From the NCBI RefSeq assembly GCF_032854445.1, contig NC_088305.1:23483901-23547900 (forward strand): DNA of 64,000 nucleotides, in the 5' to 3' direction. Below, piece after piece: positions 1 through 11,063 of the stretch. The position numbers and the translations under genes are program-made. This DNA comes from Liolophura sinensis (taxonomy: Eukaryota; Mollusca; Polyplacophora; Chitonida; Chitonidae). The notes under the pieces were generated by a model. That model saw nothing but the letters and a program-made list of their open reading frames with translations, was not told where the DNA came from and did no database searches. Positions within the stretch are counted from its first letter, which is position 1. Each line of letters opens with the position of its first letter.

Positions 1-8
1 ACGCTTAC

Positions 9-109
9 CTCGCATGTGGGATCTTTGCACTGACACGTCTGACAGCCGTTCTCATCGATCACATATCCAGTGGTACAAGCTTTACATTTGTACAGAGGGC
101 ACACGTGAC
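9..109 (-). CDS. Gene A exon 12: antistasin-like module 2
   Basis: Encodes HVCPLYKCKACTTGYVID, then ENGCQTCQCKDPTCE. Splice sites are TTTCCAG and GTAAGC. It ends in phase 0, as exon 5 does. The loop has KCKAC in place of CRMWC, one residue shorter. Later exons lie left of the window. Confidence 0.85.
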
Positions 110-3100
110 CTGGAAAGTAAGAATTGTGAAACTTTTTGTCAAGTTTGTTCAAGGTCTTAATTTATAGGTTACAATCAGGAATGTCTCACGCACTATGACT
201 CTCGAGTTTATGGGTTAAGGGAAACATTACAAGGCGTCCACACGAGTTTAACCAACACCTAGGTAAACCTTCTAAATGAAGTCCGCACCCGTCTCAACGG
301 GACATGGATTTGAACACGCAACCTCACTGGTAAAGGGCAGTCGTGTGCAGGAAGGACAACAACTTAATAAACTCAGCCAGCGACTGATCTTCAATTAACA
401 ATTTGTTAAACAGAGGCCTCTGCGGCTTGCTACAAGGAGACGTCGTCGTTCCATAACATAATTAAAATAGAAATTCTGTTCATTAGGGCTTATGTTTTCT
501 GACTGACTAGTCAACCAGATAACATTCGCTGTGTTGAATGTGAGAAGATGTGTCCAGCCTTTGTATTGGACAGATTGTATTGTTATACCGCGAAAACTGG
601 GTGTGTTCAACTAAGAAATAATAACCACTTGTTTTATCCTTAGGTTAAGCAAGATCAGTGGGTGTTAACTCACAGGCCTTCAGTGTGCAGACGGGAACGC
701 CGGATTCCGTACACGTGCACGTGTTGCAGCCGTCCGATGCTGGAAATGTGTCCCCAACGTTGTAGGTCTTTCCATTGTCTGCAGTGCACTGCTTTGGTGG
801 TAAGCATGCACGCAATGTGCAGATGGGAAATCCGGAGGCGCTACAGGTACACGTGTTACAGCCGTCCGATGACGGGAAGTCGTCCCCAACGTTGTAAGTT
901 TTTCCGTCCACTGAACACTGCTTAGCTGGCAAACACAGAAAACATCGTAGATGTTACACTCGGCATCTGGCTGTCCACTCGGCGTCCGGCTTAATTCGAA
1001 TGTAGTTAAACTTCCTACACAGGAATATTTCACCATGGAAACAAAGCCCAAACGAAAACTGCGATAATCTTACTGGGGGGAGAAACCGGTATACAGCCCA
1101 GACGAAAACTGTGGCAATCTAACTGGGGTGAGGAAACACATACACAGCCCAGTCGAAAACTGTGGTAATCTAGCTAGGGTGAGGAACCGGTACACAGCTC
1201 AGACGAAAACTGTGGTAATCTTACTGTGATGAGGAAAACGGTACACAGCCCAGAGGAAACTGCGATAATCTTACTGTGGTGAGAAAGCCGGTACAGAGTC
1301 CAGACGATAACTGTGATAATCTAATTAGGGTGAGAAACCGGTACACATTCCAGAGGAAAACTGCGATAATCTCACTGGTGTGAGGAAACCGGTACAGAGC
1401 CCAGAGGAAAACTGTGGTAACCTTAATGGGGTGAGGAAACCGGTACACAGCCCGGAGGAAAATTTGGTAATCTTTTTCGGGTGAGGAACAAGCACACAAT
1501 CCAGATGAAAACTGTGCTAATTTTACTGGAGTGAGAAAACCGGTACACAGGCCAGAGGAAAACATCTGGTACACTAAGAGACTAAGTGCACTTATGTTTA
1601 AGGGACATAAGTGGACACAACACTAAAGTTATACTGGAGTTGTACATGTGACTAATTTCTTGTTGGATTAGATAGGCAGTTCTCCACGGCCTATATACTA
1701 AGTAGAACTATAGACTATTGGGCTATTGCGTTTTGACTTACAGTAAACAGTAAAGTACAGAAGTTTTCTTCAGTCACCAAAAATAAATAAAAAATAGCTT
1801 GGAAATATATTTTCGGTAAAGTGGAATAGACCCGATAACGCGTATGTAGTAAATCAATGCAGTCGAGCGATTTTCAAATATAAATATGAATATAAATTTC
1901 GTATCAGAAATAAACAGAAAAAACTGAGACATATTCTGGAAATAATGTCGGAATCAAGCTCCTAGATTATACTCACTTTCCAGAGGTAAACACCTCGCAA
2001 AGCAACCCCCACACTGATCAGCACTGTAACAGAACAGAAAATCATCAGTTCATTATGTATAAATGATATACAGAGCGTATTGCACAGTGAAGGTTGAATA
2101 TCGAAAAAAATTTTGAGTGACAGGTGAAAATAAAAAAAAAAATCATTTCCACCTATCAGAAGAAATATATTTATGATGTTCAACCTTCATTGTGCAATAT
2201 TCTGTTTATTATTGATATTTTGACAATATCATGATAATGTATATTTGAGACAGTTTAAGCAATGTTTTCAGCTGAAAAAACCTTCACAGACTTGTGTATA
2301 TAACGTGACGTCGCAAATGACGTCTAGTATGACGTCGTGTCTTATTGCGTGACGTAACAATTTTAGAGATGAGTACATTTGTATTATGTCGTTATTCCGC
2401 TCAGCTCGCACTGAGACGTAAAAAAATGTTTCGTTTCTGACGTCATGGCGCCTGGCTGCGTAACAAACGCGATGAATGTATTTAACTGAGCCAAAATCAC
2501 TTTTATCAGTGAAAGAAATCCTGACATTTCACCTTTATATAAATAATGAAACACATTTCATTATATGGAAGTGTGAAATTTATGTGTAAATGTGTAACTT
2601 TTTACAGGGTGTAACACATGAATGTTTGGATAAATGAATGATTATGTTTCACCGTTACATCGGCAATATTTCCGCCATGTAGTAGCGACTGGTGCCAAAG
2701 AACATTTATTTTCTGAACCACACCCATTTTACACCAAAGAACACACTAGGATGGAGTACATGTCAAAGACCAATAAATGTTATCCGGAATAATAGTTTGA
2801 TTTATTTTTTTGTAAATATTTTTCCACTTAGCAAAATGAATTGAAAACTTTAGATTCTACTGGGTATCTTAAATTGCATCTTAATTTAGAGGTATGAATG
2901 CATTTAACAAATGACCTTAAAACAAACTATTTGAAACCAAAACTACTACTCTCACGTAAAAGATACCCAACCTACTGATACCCTATCGGTCCCAACAGAC
3001 CACCATAGAATCCTATGTGTTGAATGCACACCACACCGCCAGGAGGCACCTAGAAATCCATCAGAGAAAACTCTATCTAGCTGACATCAAACAGTCCATG

Positions 3101-6100
3101 AATTTTCTTCACGGCATTGTTGTGGTCAGCCTACTTACACACATCTGGTTCCTGTGACGCACAGAGCCGCTATACATGGATCGTAGGGACACTCTGTAAA
3201 AGGCTTATCCGCCGGGCAACCTGAAATGGAAAGCAGAAATTAAGGACACGTCAAAGCGTTTCATATCTTGTGCCTCGAAATTTTTGAAATAATTTGTCCG
3301 TTTGGCTCGTGTGTGTGAATAATGAGCAGAGAGCCAGTCATTCTAAGAGATTTAAATCCAGTAATAACGAAAAAAAAAAGAAAGAAGAAATATTTTTCAA
3401 AATATGGAAACATTTATTTGTTCCACAAAACGACCCTAATATTCATTTTCATGGCTTTGTCGAAATATAAACATAAACATATAGAACTTTGCACTACTTT
3501 TCATTTTGTTTCTGTATTTCAACATATAAGGCTCGACTTATTTGGATGACAAGCGCTAAAAACTCATCTTGCCGAGAGACATAGAACATATCTCGCGAGA
3601 TAAAATAGTTTAAGTGAGCTCAAGCCTTAAATCCACTCATAAAATCGAGTCTGGCATAATTTGGCATTTTTCTTCCATCTCAAGTAAGCCTGTGTTATTT
3701 TCACATCATAAGATTTCTCCAAAACTTTTTAACTTCCTAGGATATTTATACTTGACCCTTTGTGTCCAGCGTAAGAAAAACTAAATGACCATTTTGTAAG
3801 TTGTCATACACATCTCAGATCTGTTTCATTCTTCCCAGCTTAGTTTTCAGAAATACAGATCTGTACTCCTCCATTCACTACCTTGGAACACGGTGTTTTC
3901 CAGTATGCTTTCCTCAACATGTCAATGATATACGATCAAAAACATGTTTCCTGCAATAATTCAGTTATTTTTACTTCATATCACCTAATTATTCGTTAAT
4001 AATAAATACCATAACGTCACAATTAACACAACTGTATCTGTTACATCGGCAGAAAGCCAACTTCGCTAACCTGCATTTTGATCTGGTAGACAAGCCTTCT
4101 CCGTGCAGGCCACTTGTCCGCTTTCTGAGCACGAACACGTGTTGCATCCATCTGTAGAGTTAAAACTATCCCCTGGCTTGTAAATGTTACCGTTGTATTG
4201 GCAATGAGGACCTGAAACACAAGTTATTGACGTGAGTACGATACAGTTGTACACGTAACAGTAAAGGCTTGAATTTTGGTTCTGGTCGATTGAGTCAAAT
4301 AAGTATCCAATTCGTGTTCAGTCCACTTCATAGAGCTCAGCACGAGTGAAATTTGACTCCATGATGAAACTTTTACTTAGATCAAGATTTCCTACCCTTC
4401 ATCATGCTGGTATACACCGAATCCAAAGGTGTCGAAACGGGCACTGATAAACTGTTTAAAGTTTTTAGTGGAGAAATCAAACGGGCACCCGCCATATTTT
4501 ATGTGTCATTTGCAATTTGTTTTATAGTTTGTTTTTTTTTTGCCTGTATGAGGCTCTGGCGATTGGATTACGTTGTCAACAGCGTGTGTTTCAAACAGCT
4601 GAATCGAATCTTGCCGAAGGCTAGAATTCAAGACATGGAGCACGTTGGTTTCACATGTTCGACATTTGTGCAAACCGGATGTCATGGGACAGGACTAATC
4701 TTAGTGGGGTGAGGAAACCGGGACAGAGACTGGAACCGGGGCCGAGAAAATGGGAAAACTGCGGTAATGTTACTGAATGAGTGAAACTATTATACTTTAT
4801 TACAAGTTTCCTTTAGTCACCAAAAACAAATAAAAATAACTTAAAAATATATATTTACGGAAAGGTGGAATAGATCCGACGAAGTGCATGTAGTAATTCA
4901 ATGCTGTCGATCGATTTTCAAATACAAATATGAAAATTAATTTTGTATCAGAAATGAAGTTTACAGTTTTTTTATTTCTTGGGACATAAGTGCATACCAC
5001 ACTGAAGTCATACTGGAGTTGTAAATATGGGTGTAATTTCCTGCTGGATTAGATAGGCAGTTGTCACGGCGTATATACTAAGTATAACTATACCCTATTG
5101 GGCTATTGCCTTTTTGACTTACAATAAGCCTCCGTGCAAGCCACGCTGTTTGGAGCGTCACAGAAACAGGAATTGCAGCCATCACCCCTGGGGAAATGCA
5201 TTCCCACGGCATAGGTTTTTCCGTTATGTGTACACTCATTAGCTGAAAACATGGAAGTAACATGGACAATTCATAACAAATGTCTCTATATCAGTCAATG
5301 CTCTTTATAGAGTGGCAATCAGTGTTGAATGCCTGATCCCTGTACTAGATGACCCAGGTTACATTCAGAAACTTAATCTGTAAAATTCAACAGAAAGTGC
5401 GTTATCTGAGTGATGCTAGAATGTATTCTGTTATTGCAGTAGATTATTCTGTTAAATATCACACACAATTCTATGAATTCAACATAGCTATTTTATTAGA
5501 CTAACAGAATATTATGTCGAATACGACACAATGTGATACAATCGAGCATCACACAGATTACAGACTTTTTGTTAAATTTAACAGATTACCTTTTTGAGTG
5601 TATGTTTTGGTAGACCAGTTCAGCTGATCATTTTGTATGTACATTCAGAATGAAATAAAGCATTGTTATTGCATTACCACTCTACCTGTTCACAACAATC
5701 TGGAAAACTAACGGTGCATTTAACAAAATAGCCTAACGGTTCACAATAGATAGGAATCCGCAAGTGTGGCGACAACTGCGTGTACATGTACAGATTACTT
5801 ACGGATGCACTCTCCGTTTCTGCAGATATGTCCACGACTACATTTCATTCTCTGTAAAGATAACAAAAAGTCTTGTAGAAATCATGGGAGATAGAAAATT
5901 AGCAACCTATCTGAAACGTCTTATACTGAGTGTGCAAAACTATCCAAAGGTAGGGAACTGGCAGCGGGATATTCAGTATTTTGTTATTACACTAAAACAA
6001 GTCTTTCGTTTAAAACAAATTTGTGCTACATTTAACAAAAGCATCTTTTGTGTTTATTATAGCAAACATGTAAAAAGGTTTACATTGTAATGTGATGGAT

Positions 6101-9100
6101 ATTTTCAACATACACAAAATAGTCCAGTAAACCGCCGCTAAGCACGTTTCCAAGTAAACATGTAGCACGTTTACTATTACCAATCCCATTGTTTATGAAT
6201 AAGGATTTGCCTCCTTGATTAAGTGTAACAGAAATATATTTATGAACTAAACACGTATATTTACGTTTTAGCCTGGAGATTCGCATAGTGTAGTTTCATT
6301 GGAGCAGTCGCCATAACAGTATACTGATGCTGACGCTTGTTCAGTGTGACATGCAAGAACGCAAAAAACAGCGCTTTTTTTCCTATTATATTTATTTTAG
6401 GAGATATGCAAGCTAAGACAGGGTTTTAATCTCGTCGTCGGTGCATACTTTTCATTAATGTATAAATGTTACAGGGAGGTGATCGGATAAGTTGTGAAAA
6501 AGAGTTGTTTTCAACACGTTTGTTTACATCCTGTATGGCTGGCTGTCGACGTGTCTTGACAACGGAATTTCAAGATAGCCTGAAGTTCCAGGACTGGGTG
6601 GAGCCGAAAGCCGTCGCACGATAGCTATCTGCTGAGCTGAAAGTCTACCCACGAGAGCTATCTGTTGAGCTGAAAGTCTAACTTTTACAACTTCTACATC
6701 CCACCGGTATAAGATATTCTTGCCTTAGTGTCTGTTTAGGTTTTTTCTTTTACAAGTAATAAGGCCAAATTAACATAAGGCATTCAACTTAACTCGCAGG
6801 AAAACGATCCCTGTCACCAGGAATCCCGACCCAGCTAGTGACAGGGACAGGTCGTTGTCGCTCAAGTTACTGCAGTAATTTTTTACTTACGTACTCAAGA
6901 TAAACTTTGGGGCTTACTCGACAGTTTTAGTTTTGAGTGCATCTTATCTTTCCTTCTCTCTTTTCAATACTTCCTTCTCTCAATCCGCAAGTTATCTCTC
7001 GTCTATCCTTGAGGCATTTTATCCCGCATTAGACTCACTCGTAGTTTCACTACTGTAGCCTTTCTCGGTCATCGGCACTTTGATTGACAGATGGTGTGTC
7101 ACATGACCACAAGACTACATTTCCAAAGGAACCTGAATCTATGGTTTTTGTAAACAAACAGGCTCTCGCCTGGAAAATTCGGTCCGAAAGTTTAAAGTTT
7201 GGAGACTTACTACACGAGTATGGGACATAGCTGAAAGGTGTAATTTTGCACCTAAGCTGTATTCAACGAACTCTATCACTGTGTGGAGTTTCAATTTTTA
7301 AGCCTTGAAGCGTCTAAATTCAGAACTCTCGGACTGGAGCGTAATTTTATCACTTGTGACAAAATAGCCAAGATCTTGGGCGCTAGGAATGGTCAGGAAG
7401 GGTATACGGGTAAATTGCCTACCACACAAGGGTCTACACATTCGCAGATCTCACAACCGTTTTTGTCTTTCTTAAAACCGGCCGGGCACCACATTCTGCA
7501 CATGACCTGAGAACACGCTGAAAGGAGAAGAAGTGGACTGATTTATTTCATTTGACTGTTGTTTGACAAAATCCTCAAGAATATTTCACGTATACGATGG
7601 AGGCCGGTTTCTTTGTGGTGGAAACCGGAGTGACAGATGTAAACCACTGACCTTTGACAAGCTACTGACTAACTTTCGCACTTGTGGCGATCAGCTGTGC
7701 ACGCCATATTGTTGAAAGGCAAGTGTTCTTTTTATTAACAAACCAGTGAAATCGTTTTATTTCTACAAACAAAATGGGTCATGTACCAAATATTTAAACT
7801 GTTAACGCCAAAGGAAGCGTCCATTTTATTTATATAATTAAAACAAGTCAAATAGGATTCAGTAGTTCATTGGTGTGCATCTAGACGATGTGGCTGATAC
7901 ATCAAATGAAATCTATGATACTTTGCTTACGACAGACTGTCTTAAATTTGAAAACAAATTAAAATAATTAAATAAAATGAAGCAAATTCCCTGACAGCCG
8001 AAAAAGGGTTTTTCATCATTTTCCAGATTGACACCTAATACGACTTAGCAAGAGACGACACGCAAATACATGGAGGAATAAATCCATAAATACTAATCAA
8101 CGACTAAATAAACAAGTACTTCACACTTACTTGAAACGCACTTGGCGTTGCACCCACCACAGTAGTTCGACCTATATCACACAAAAAACAGAGTACTCTG
8201 GTTAGATCATTGGGGTATAAATCAAGAGTTAAATAAAACACTACAGTATAACGCCTAATAATACGTCGTAACGTTCAAGTATTAAGTGTGCACTGCAATA
8301 AAAGATTTATTTGATTGGGGTTTTACGTCGTACTCAAGAATATTTCACTTATCCAACAGCGGCCAGCATTATGGTGGGAAGAAACCGAGCAGACCTTGGG
8401 GGAAACCCACGACCATCCACAGGTTTCTGCAAGACCTTAAAGATTGTAGTATTTTGCTGAAGGCTCCTATACCAGCCCGTATTAATATTGCTCCAAGATG
8501 GCTGACATACATGCCTACAAGGTATATAATTCATTCAGGGAGATGCGGATCATCAGCCCATATCCAGTGGCTGACTTTCGTGAAAAATCTCACAAAAGCC
8601 ACGGAATTTAAGCGGATTGCTGAAACGGCGGAAAGGCCTGTCAGTTTATATACTCGGATTTCACTGTTTGAAGAGAACATAACTCGGTTGTCATCTCATA
8701 TCGCAATGTATACCATACATTTCCTCCCTTAAGTGTGTACAAACCACCAGATGAATCGGCAAGTAAAAATGCAACAAAATATATAATTATCAAAATGTCT
8801 AAGAAAACAAATCTACTGTAAAGTGATATAGGTTTGCACACAGTCCGATACCAGTACTCAAAACAACTGGCAGTTAAGTCCTGCAAGATTTTCCCGCAAT
8901 CCAATACCTCGCATTATTGATTTATTTATTTGACTGGTGATTTACGTCGTACTCAAGAATATTTCACCTATACGACGATGGTTAGCAAAGAATGCGAGAG
9001 AACCCACGGCCATCCGCAGGCTGCTGTCAAACCTTGTCATGTACAAGGGGAGAGGAAGCCAGCATGAGCAGGACTTGAACTAAAAGCGACGGCACTGTGA

Positions 9101-11063
9101 TTCAATGCACTGCAACAGCACTCTAACCACGCAGACAAGGACGCCCCATTACCTTGTATTAGGACATATCCTTCCTTACTCGCCATGATTTTCGCTAAAT
9201 AATTCTTTCGAGGCATGCACATGTAACATGGAGCCTGGAGATCAAAAGGGCTGGGAAAACACATATTTATTTATTGATTGATTTATTTGATTGGTGTTTT
9301 ACGCCGTACTCAAGAATATTTCACTTATACGATGTCGGCCAGCATTATGGTGAGGGGAGTCCGGGCAGTGCCTTCGGAAACGGTGATATATGTACTTTAC
9401 TCTTTGGTAAAGAAGTATTTATTCTGCAAGTGTTATGGCAAGAGAAAACGCACACATGAAGATGAAGGTACATTTCCGTCATGGGACGCATTTACATGTA
9501 CTTACTCACATCTGTGCCCGGGGGCACAGTCCGTATAGGTACATGGATCTATCAAACAATTCACTAGTGGCTTGTCCTTCGGGCATATGGAATCTGCAGA
9601 ACAGTTCAAACAATCTCGGACTGAGCATTTTATTGGTTGGTACAGAGTCAGGTGAAAGGATCACAACTGTAAAAGTTGTAAAATGTAGGCAGCGTGAGCA
9701 TCATTATTCTGACATTTAAACGTCCCTTGTGTTCCATGCGCCAGAGAGGCCTTTCTATACATTTGTGAGCAATATCGTACGGTAATTATATTCCCTAATA
9801 TTTAGGCAGTAATGTGGCCGGTAATATAGTTAGAAAAAAAAACAAATGGAGAACATCTCCGGCACCCAATATACCGTGTGGTTTACATGCATTTACATGA
9901 CACTGGAAATCTTACGTGTGCATATCATATCCTGAGGGTAGTATGTAACATTCGTTATAATAGTGACCTATCCACACGCACCTGACTATATGTACTCTCT
10001 TGACGTTTCACGTATCCAAACATACCTGACTATATGTACTCTCTTGACGTTTCACGTATCCAAACGTACCTGACTATATCTACTTATTTGACATTGCATG
10101 TATCCAAACATACCTGACTATATGTACTTATTTGACGTTTTACGTATCCAAACATACCTGACTATATGTACTTATTTGACGTTTCATGTATCATGTATTT
10201 CATGTAGCAGAAATACAGCAGAGATTACAGTAGAGGTGAAGAATGCGACGTGAGATATAGCCGAGCTTTGAGCAGAGGTGAAGAATGTTAGCAAAGATAC
10301 AACAGAGATTACAGAAGATGTCAAGAATGCGACGTGAGACATAGCCGAGTTTTTATCAGAGGTGAAGAATGTTAGCAGAGATACAACAGATACAGTAGAG
10401 GTGAAGAATGTTAGTAGAGATACAACAGAGCTTACAGTAGAGGTGAAAAATGCGACGTGAGATGCAACAGAACTTACCTTGCGATGCAACACCTGAAAGA
10501 TTCAAGATAAAGTGAATTTGAATATTTATTTTATTTTCTTTGGTGTTTCACCCCGCACTCAAGGATATTTCACTTATACGATGGCGACCAACATTATTTT
10601 GGAAGGAAACCAGAATTTTAATTGGCCTATGATTTATATCACTATAAGTATTATGATATTTCTACTCTTATAGGATGGATTATAATAACAGACAAGGTAT
10701 AGAAGGTTTTTCTCCGGTTTCTGTGCTTTCACACTAGATTTCTAGTCTGAAACGACTAAATAATTTTTATTTATTTATTTACTCATATAGTAAACATATG
10801 TACTTGTATTGGCCGTTACCTTAAGATTTACGGAAGCAAATAATAGCTTTTTAACTAATTATCTGTTTTATATGGTGTTTACGCCAAATACTTGTATGTC
10901 TGAATTTAAAAGAAATCTGAGGGTACCGAATTGTAGACACATTGAAAGGAACTGGCCAATCAACGGGTCTGGAACATAAAAGCAACGTACCTCCGATAAG
11001 TAGCACAAAAGCGATGACAGGGATTGGGCCCATGGCAAAGGGGTACTATGGATGGTCGACCAG
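9..11063 (-). CDS. Gene A: secreted antistasin/VWC multi-module protein (3' part beyond the window)
   Basis: Twelve exons read right to left: 10991-11063 (ATG at 11033), 10478-10492, 9506-9593, 8131-8171, 7423-7517, 5803-5851, 5123-5242, 4071-4211, 3139-3220, 1977-2023, 674-925 and 9-109. Every border is AG...GT and all split codons fit, giving 358 codons before the left edge. Order: signal peptide, DPC/CGGC module, antistasin-like module plus short CxxG..C exon, two VWC-like modules, second DPC/CGGC module, two VWC-like modules, second antistasin-like module. It is nearly identical to gene C (four replacements against seven silent changes by hand count). The missing end probably matches gene C exons at 47455, 46679 and 45840, predicting about 415 aa. 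Function is inferred: an extracellular serine-protease inhibitor or ligand-binding protein in the style of CRIM1 or antistasin. I do not recognise a named orthologue. Confidence 0.85.
674..925 (-). CDS. Gene A exon 11: two fused VWC/pacifastin-like modules
   Basis: One exon holds two modules. The first has CSVDGKTYNVGDDF and GCNTCTCSASG; the second has CTADNGKTYNVGDTF and GCNTCTCTESG. I placed the end at a strong internal donor (GTGAGT, exon end 674) because the leftover T plus GT of the next exon rebuilds the sixth cysteine. Without splicing the frame would stop at 645-647, after ELTPTDLA. Confidence 0.85.
1050..1570. repeat. 50-51-bp minisatellite, about 10 copies (gene A intron 10)
   Basis: Unit is like GAAAACTGTGGTAATCTTAC followed by TGGGGTGAGGAAACCGGTAC and ACAGCCCAGAC. 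The 51-bp copies keep a 17-codon frame open on the minus strand, which is not evidence of coding. Confidence 0.93.
1977..2023 (-). CDS. Gene A exon 10: CGGC half of second module
   Basis: This 47-nt exon reads ADQCGGCFARCLPLE after a Val completed across the junction. The acceptor is GTTACAG and the donor is GTGAGT. Confidence 0.8.
2306..2445. promoter_or_regulatory. Cluster of CRE-like TGACGT motifs (gene A intron 9)
   Basis: Five TGACGT cores within 140 bp: TGACGTCG, TGACGTCT, TGACGTCG, TGACGTAA and a perfect TGACGTCA at 2438. CREB/ATF factors bind TGACGTCA. The intronic enhancer role is inference. Confidence 0.4.
3139..3220 (-). CDS. Gene A exon 9: second DPC module half
   Basis: Encodes CPADKPFTECPYDPC and ALCVTGTRC. 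Phase 1 in, phase 2 out. Gene C has Asn for the Asp of DPC at this place. Confidence 0.85.
4071..4211 (-). CDS. Gene A exon 8: VWC/pacifastin-like module
   Basis: Encodes PHCQYNGNIYKPGDSFNSTD, then GCNTCSCSESG and VACTEKACLPDQNA. Phase 1-1. The donor is GTTAGC, weaker than the others but conserved in all three copies of this exon in the window. Its protein sequence is identical to exon 54412-54552. Confidence 0.88.
4698..4790. repeat. Isolated copy of the 50-bp repeat motif (gene A intron 7)
   Basis: Contains GGGGTGAGGAAACCGGGACA and GGGAAAACTGCGGTAATGTTAC, matching the 1050-1570 array. Copies are at 52728-52840 (with one internal partial duplication) and 55039-55130. Confidence 0.7.
5123..5242 (-). 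CDS. Gene A exon 7: VWC/pacifastin-like module
   Basis: Encodes NECTHNGKTYAVGMHFPRGD, then GCNSCFC and SVACTEAY. The cysteine array C...C-N-x-C-x-C...CT resembles single-VWC and pacifastin-like folds. Phase 1-1, so the exon can be duplicated or skipped without a frame change. It is identical to 55464-55583. Confidence 0.88.
5803..5851 (-). CDS. Gene A exon 6: short CxxG..C exon
   Basis: Encodes RMKCSRGHICRNGECI directly after the antistasin-like module. The same kind of exon (GVTCAKGSFCSNSY) follows the second antistasin-like module in gene C, so the two form one repeated pair. It starts in phase 0 and ends in phase 1. Confidence 0.8.
7423..7517 (-). CDS. Gene A exon 5: antistasin-like module 1
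   Basis: Encodes CSQVMCRMWCPAGF, then KKDKNGCEICEC and VDPC. This is the core of an antistasin-type inhibitor (C..CR..C..GF..D..GC..C.C). In leech antistasin-type inhibitors the scissile arginine sits in the CRxxC loop, and that Arg is present here (CRMWC). The exon ends in phase 0. Confidence 0.88.
7539..7712 (-). mobile_element. Degenerate SINE-like sequence
   Basis: Retains AAGAATATTTCAC.TATACGA of the common SINE, then diverges to a second shared block (ACCTTTGACAAGCTACTGAC) also seen near 28690-28750. Copy at 57864-58036. Confidence 0.5.
8131..8171 (-). CDS. Gene A exon 4: CGGCNA half of the module
   Basis: This 41-nt exon encodes SNYCGGCNAKCVS and completes the module begun in exon 3. 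Splice sites are GATATAG and GTAAGTG. The copy in gene C is identical. Confidence 0.85.
8306..8441 (-). mobile_element. tRNA-type SINE, 3' part (gene A intron 3)
   Basis: On the plus strand starts TTTATTTGATTGGGGTTTTA and carries the GGTGGGAAGAAACCGAGCAG core. The head is missing. Copy at 58631-58766. Confidence 0.8.
8916..9147 (-). mobile_element. tRNA-type SINE, near full length
   Basis: A/T-rich tail at the left, CAAGAATATTTCAC core, and a head-proximal block GAGGAAGCCAGCATGAGCAG with a B-box-like GACTTGAAC. The middle core is partly deleted. Copy at 59237-59470. Confidence 0.82.
9264..9385 (-). mobile_element. tRNA-type SINE, 3' part
   Basis: TTGATTGGTGTTTTACGCCG then GGCCAGCATTATGGTGAGG, truncated before the head. 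It ends about 120 bp from exon 3. Copy at 59587-59709. Confidence 0.8.
9506..9593 (-). CDS. Gene A exon 3: first half of DPC/CGGC module
   Basis: Encodes SICPKDKPLVNC, LIDPC and TDCAPGHRC. The CPxDKPxVxC...DPC...C..G..C pattern recurs in exon 9 and in gene B. I know the pattern from multi-module invertebrate secreted proteins but cannot name a domain family for it. The donor is GTAAGT and the intron phase is 2. Confidence 0.85.
9969..10205. repeat. 44-bp minisatellite, about 5 copies (gene A intron 2)
   Basis: Unit CCTGACTATATGTACTCTCT then TGACGTTTCACGTATCCAAA and CATA. The right copy of the locus has about 14 units. Confidence 0.93.
10205..10470. repeat. 39-42-bp minisatellite next to exon 2
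   Basis: Unit like GAAGAATGTTAGCAGAGATA then CAACAGAGATTACAGTAGAG and GT. It reaches to within 10 bp of the exon 2 donor. The minus-strand frames stay open because the period is divisible by three. Confidence 0.88.
10478..10492 (-). CDS. Gene A exon 2: 15-nt microexon
   Basis: The exon is flanked by CTTTCAG and GTAAGTT. It joins exon 1 as GVASQ, completing the signal peptide and cleavage region. The phase is 1-1. Gene C carries an identical copy at 61734-61748. Gene B has a 36-nt counterpart at the same place. Confidence 0.7.
10519..10612 (-). mobile_element. SINE 3' fragment beside exon 2
   Basis: TTTGGTGTTTCACCCCGCAC then GGATATTTCACTTATACGAT. It starts about 27 bp upstream of the exon 2 acceptor region. 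Copy at 61776-61869. Confidence 0.7.
10991..11063 (-). CDS. Gene A exon 1: 5'UTR end and signal peptide
   Basis: Coding part is 10991-11033, starting at a strong GCCATGG context. It reads MGPIPVIAFVLLIG and continues GVASQ in exon 2, a short hydrophobic signal peptide. A pyrimidine-rich 3' splice site (TTCTCCTTCAG) ends just right of 11063, so 30 nt of 5'UTR precede the ATG and an upstream non-coding exon is expected. The donor is GTACGT. Confidence 0.85.

Noticed and set aside
645-647. Stop codon as the true end of genes A and C
   Set aside because: A GTGAGT donor just upstream rebuilds the sixth cysteine with the next exon, and in-phase downstream exons continue to a later stop in gene C. 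Kept only as a possible isoform.
662-925. Plus-strand frame antisense to the double-VWC exon
   Set aside because: Shadow of the real exon; the minus strand has the conserved cysteine pattern and splice phases.
1221-1574. 117-codon minus-strand frame with a 17-residue repeat (also 49283-49636)
   Set aside because: It is the intronic 50-51-bp minisatellite between two well-supported exons.
4404-4712. 102-codon plus-strand frame in intron 7
   Set aside because: No recognised domain, and the frame is not kept in the diverged copy near 52430-52740.
8286-8732. 148-codon plus-strand frame (also 58611-59078)
   Set aside because: Begins inside a SINE and has no domain; its end differs between the two copies.
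10184-10492. 102-codon minus-strand frame (and 61275-61748)
   Set aside because: Minisatellite translation; only the 15-nt exon 2 at its start is used.
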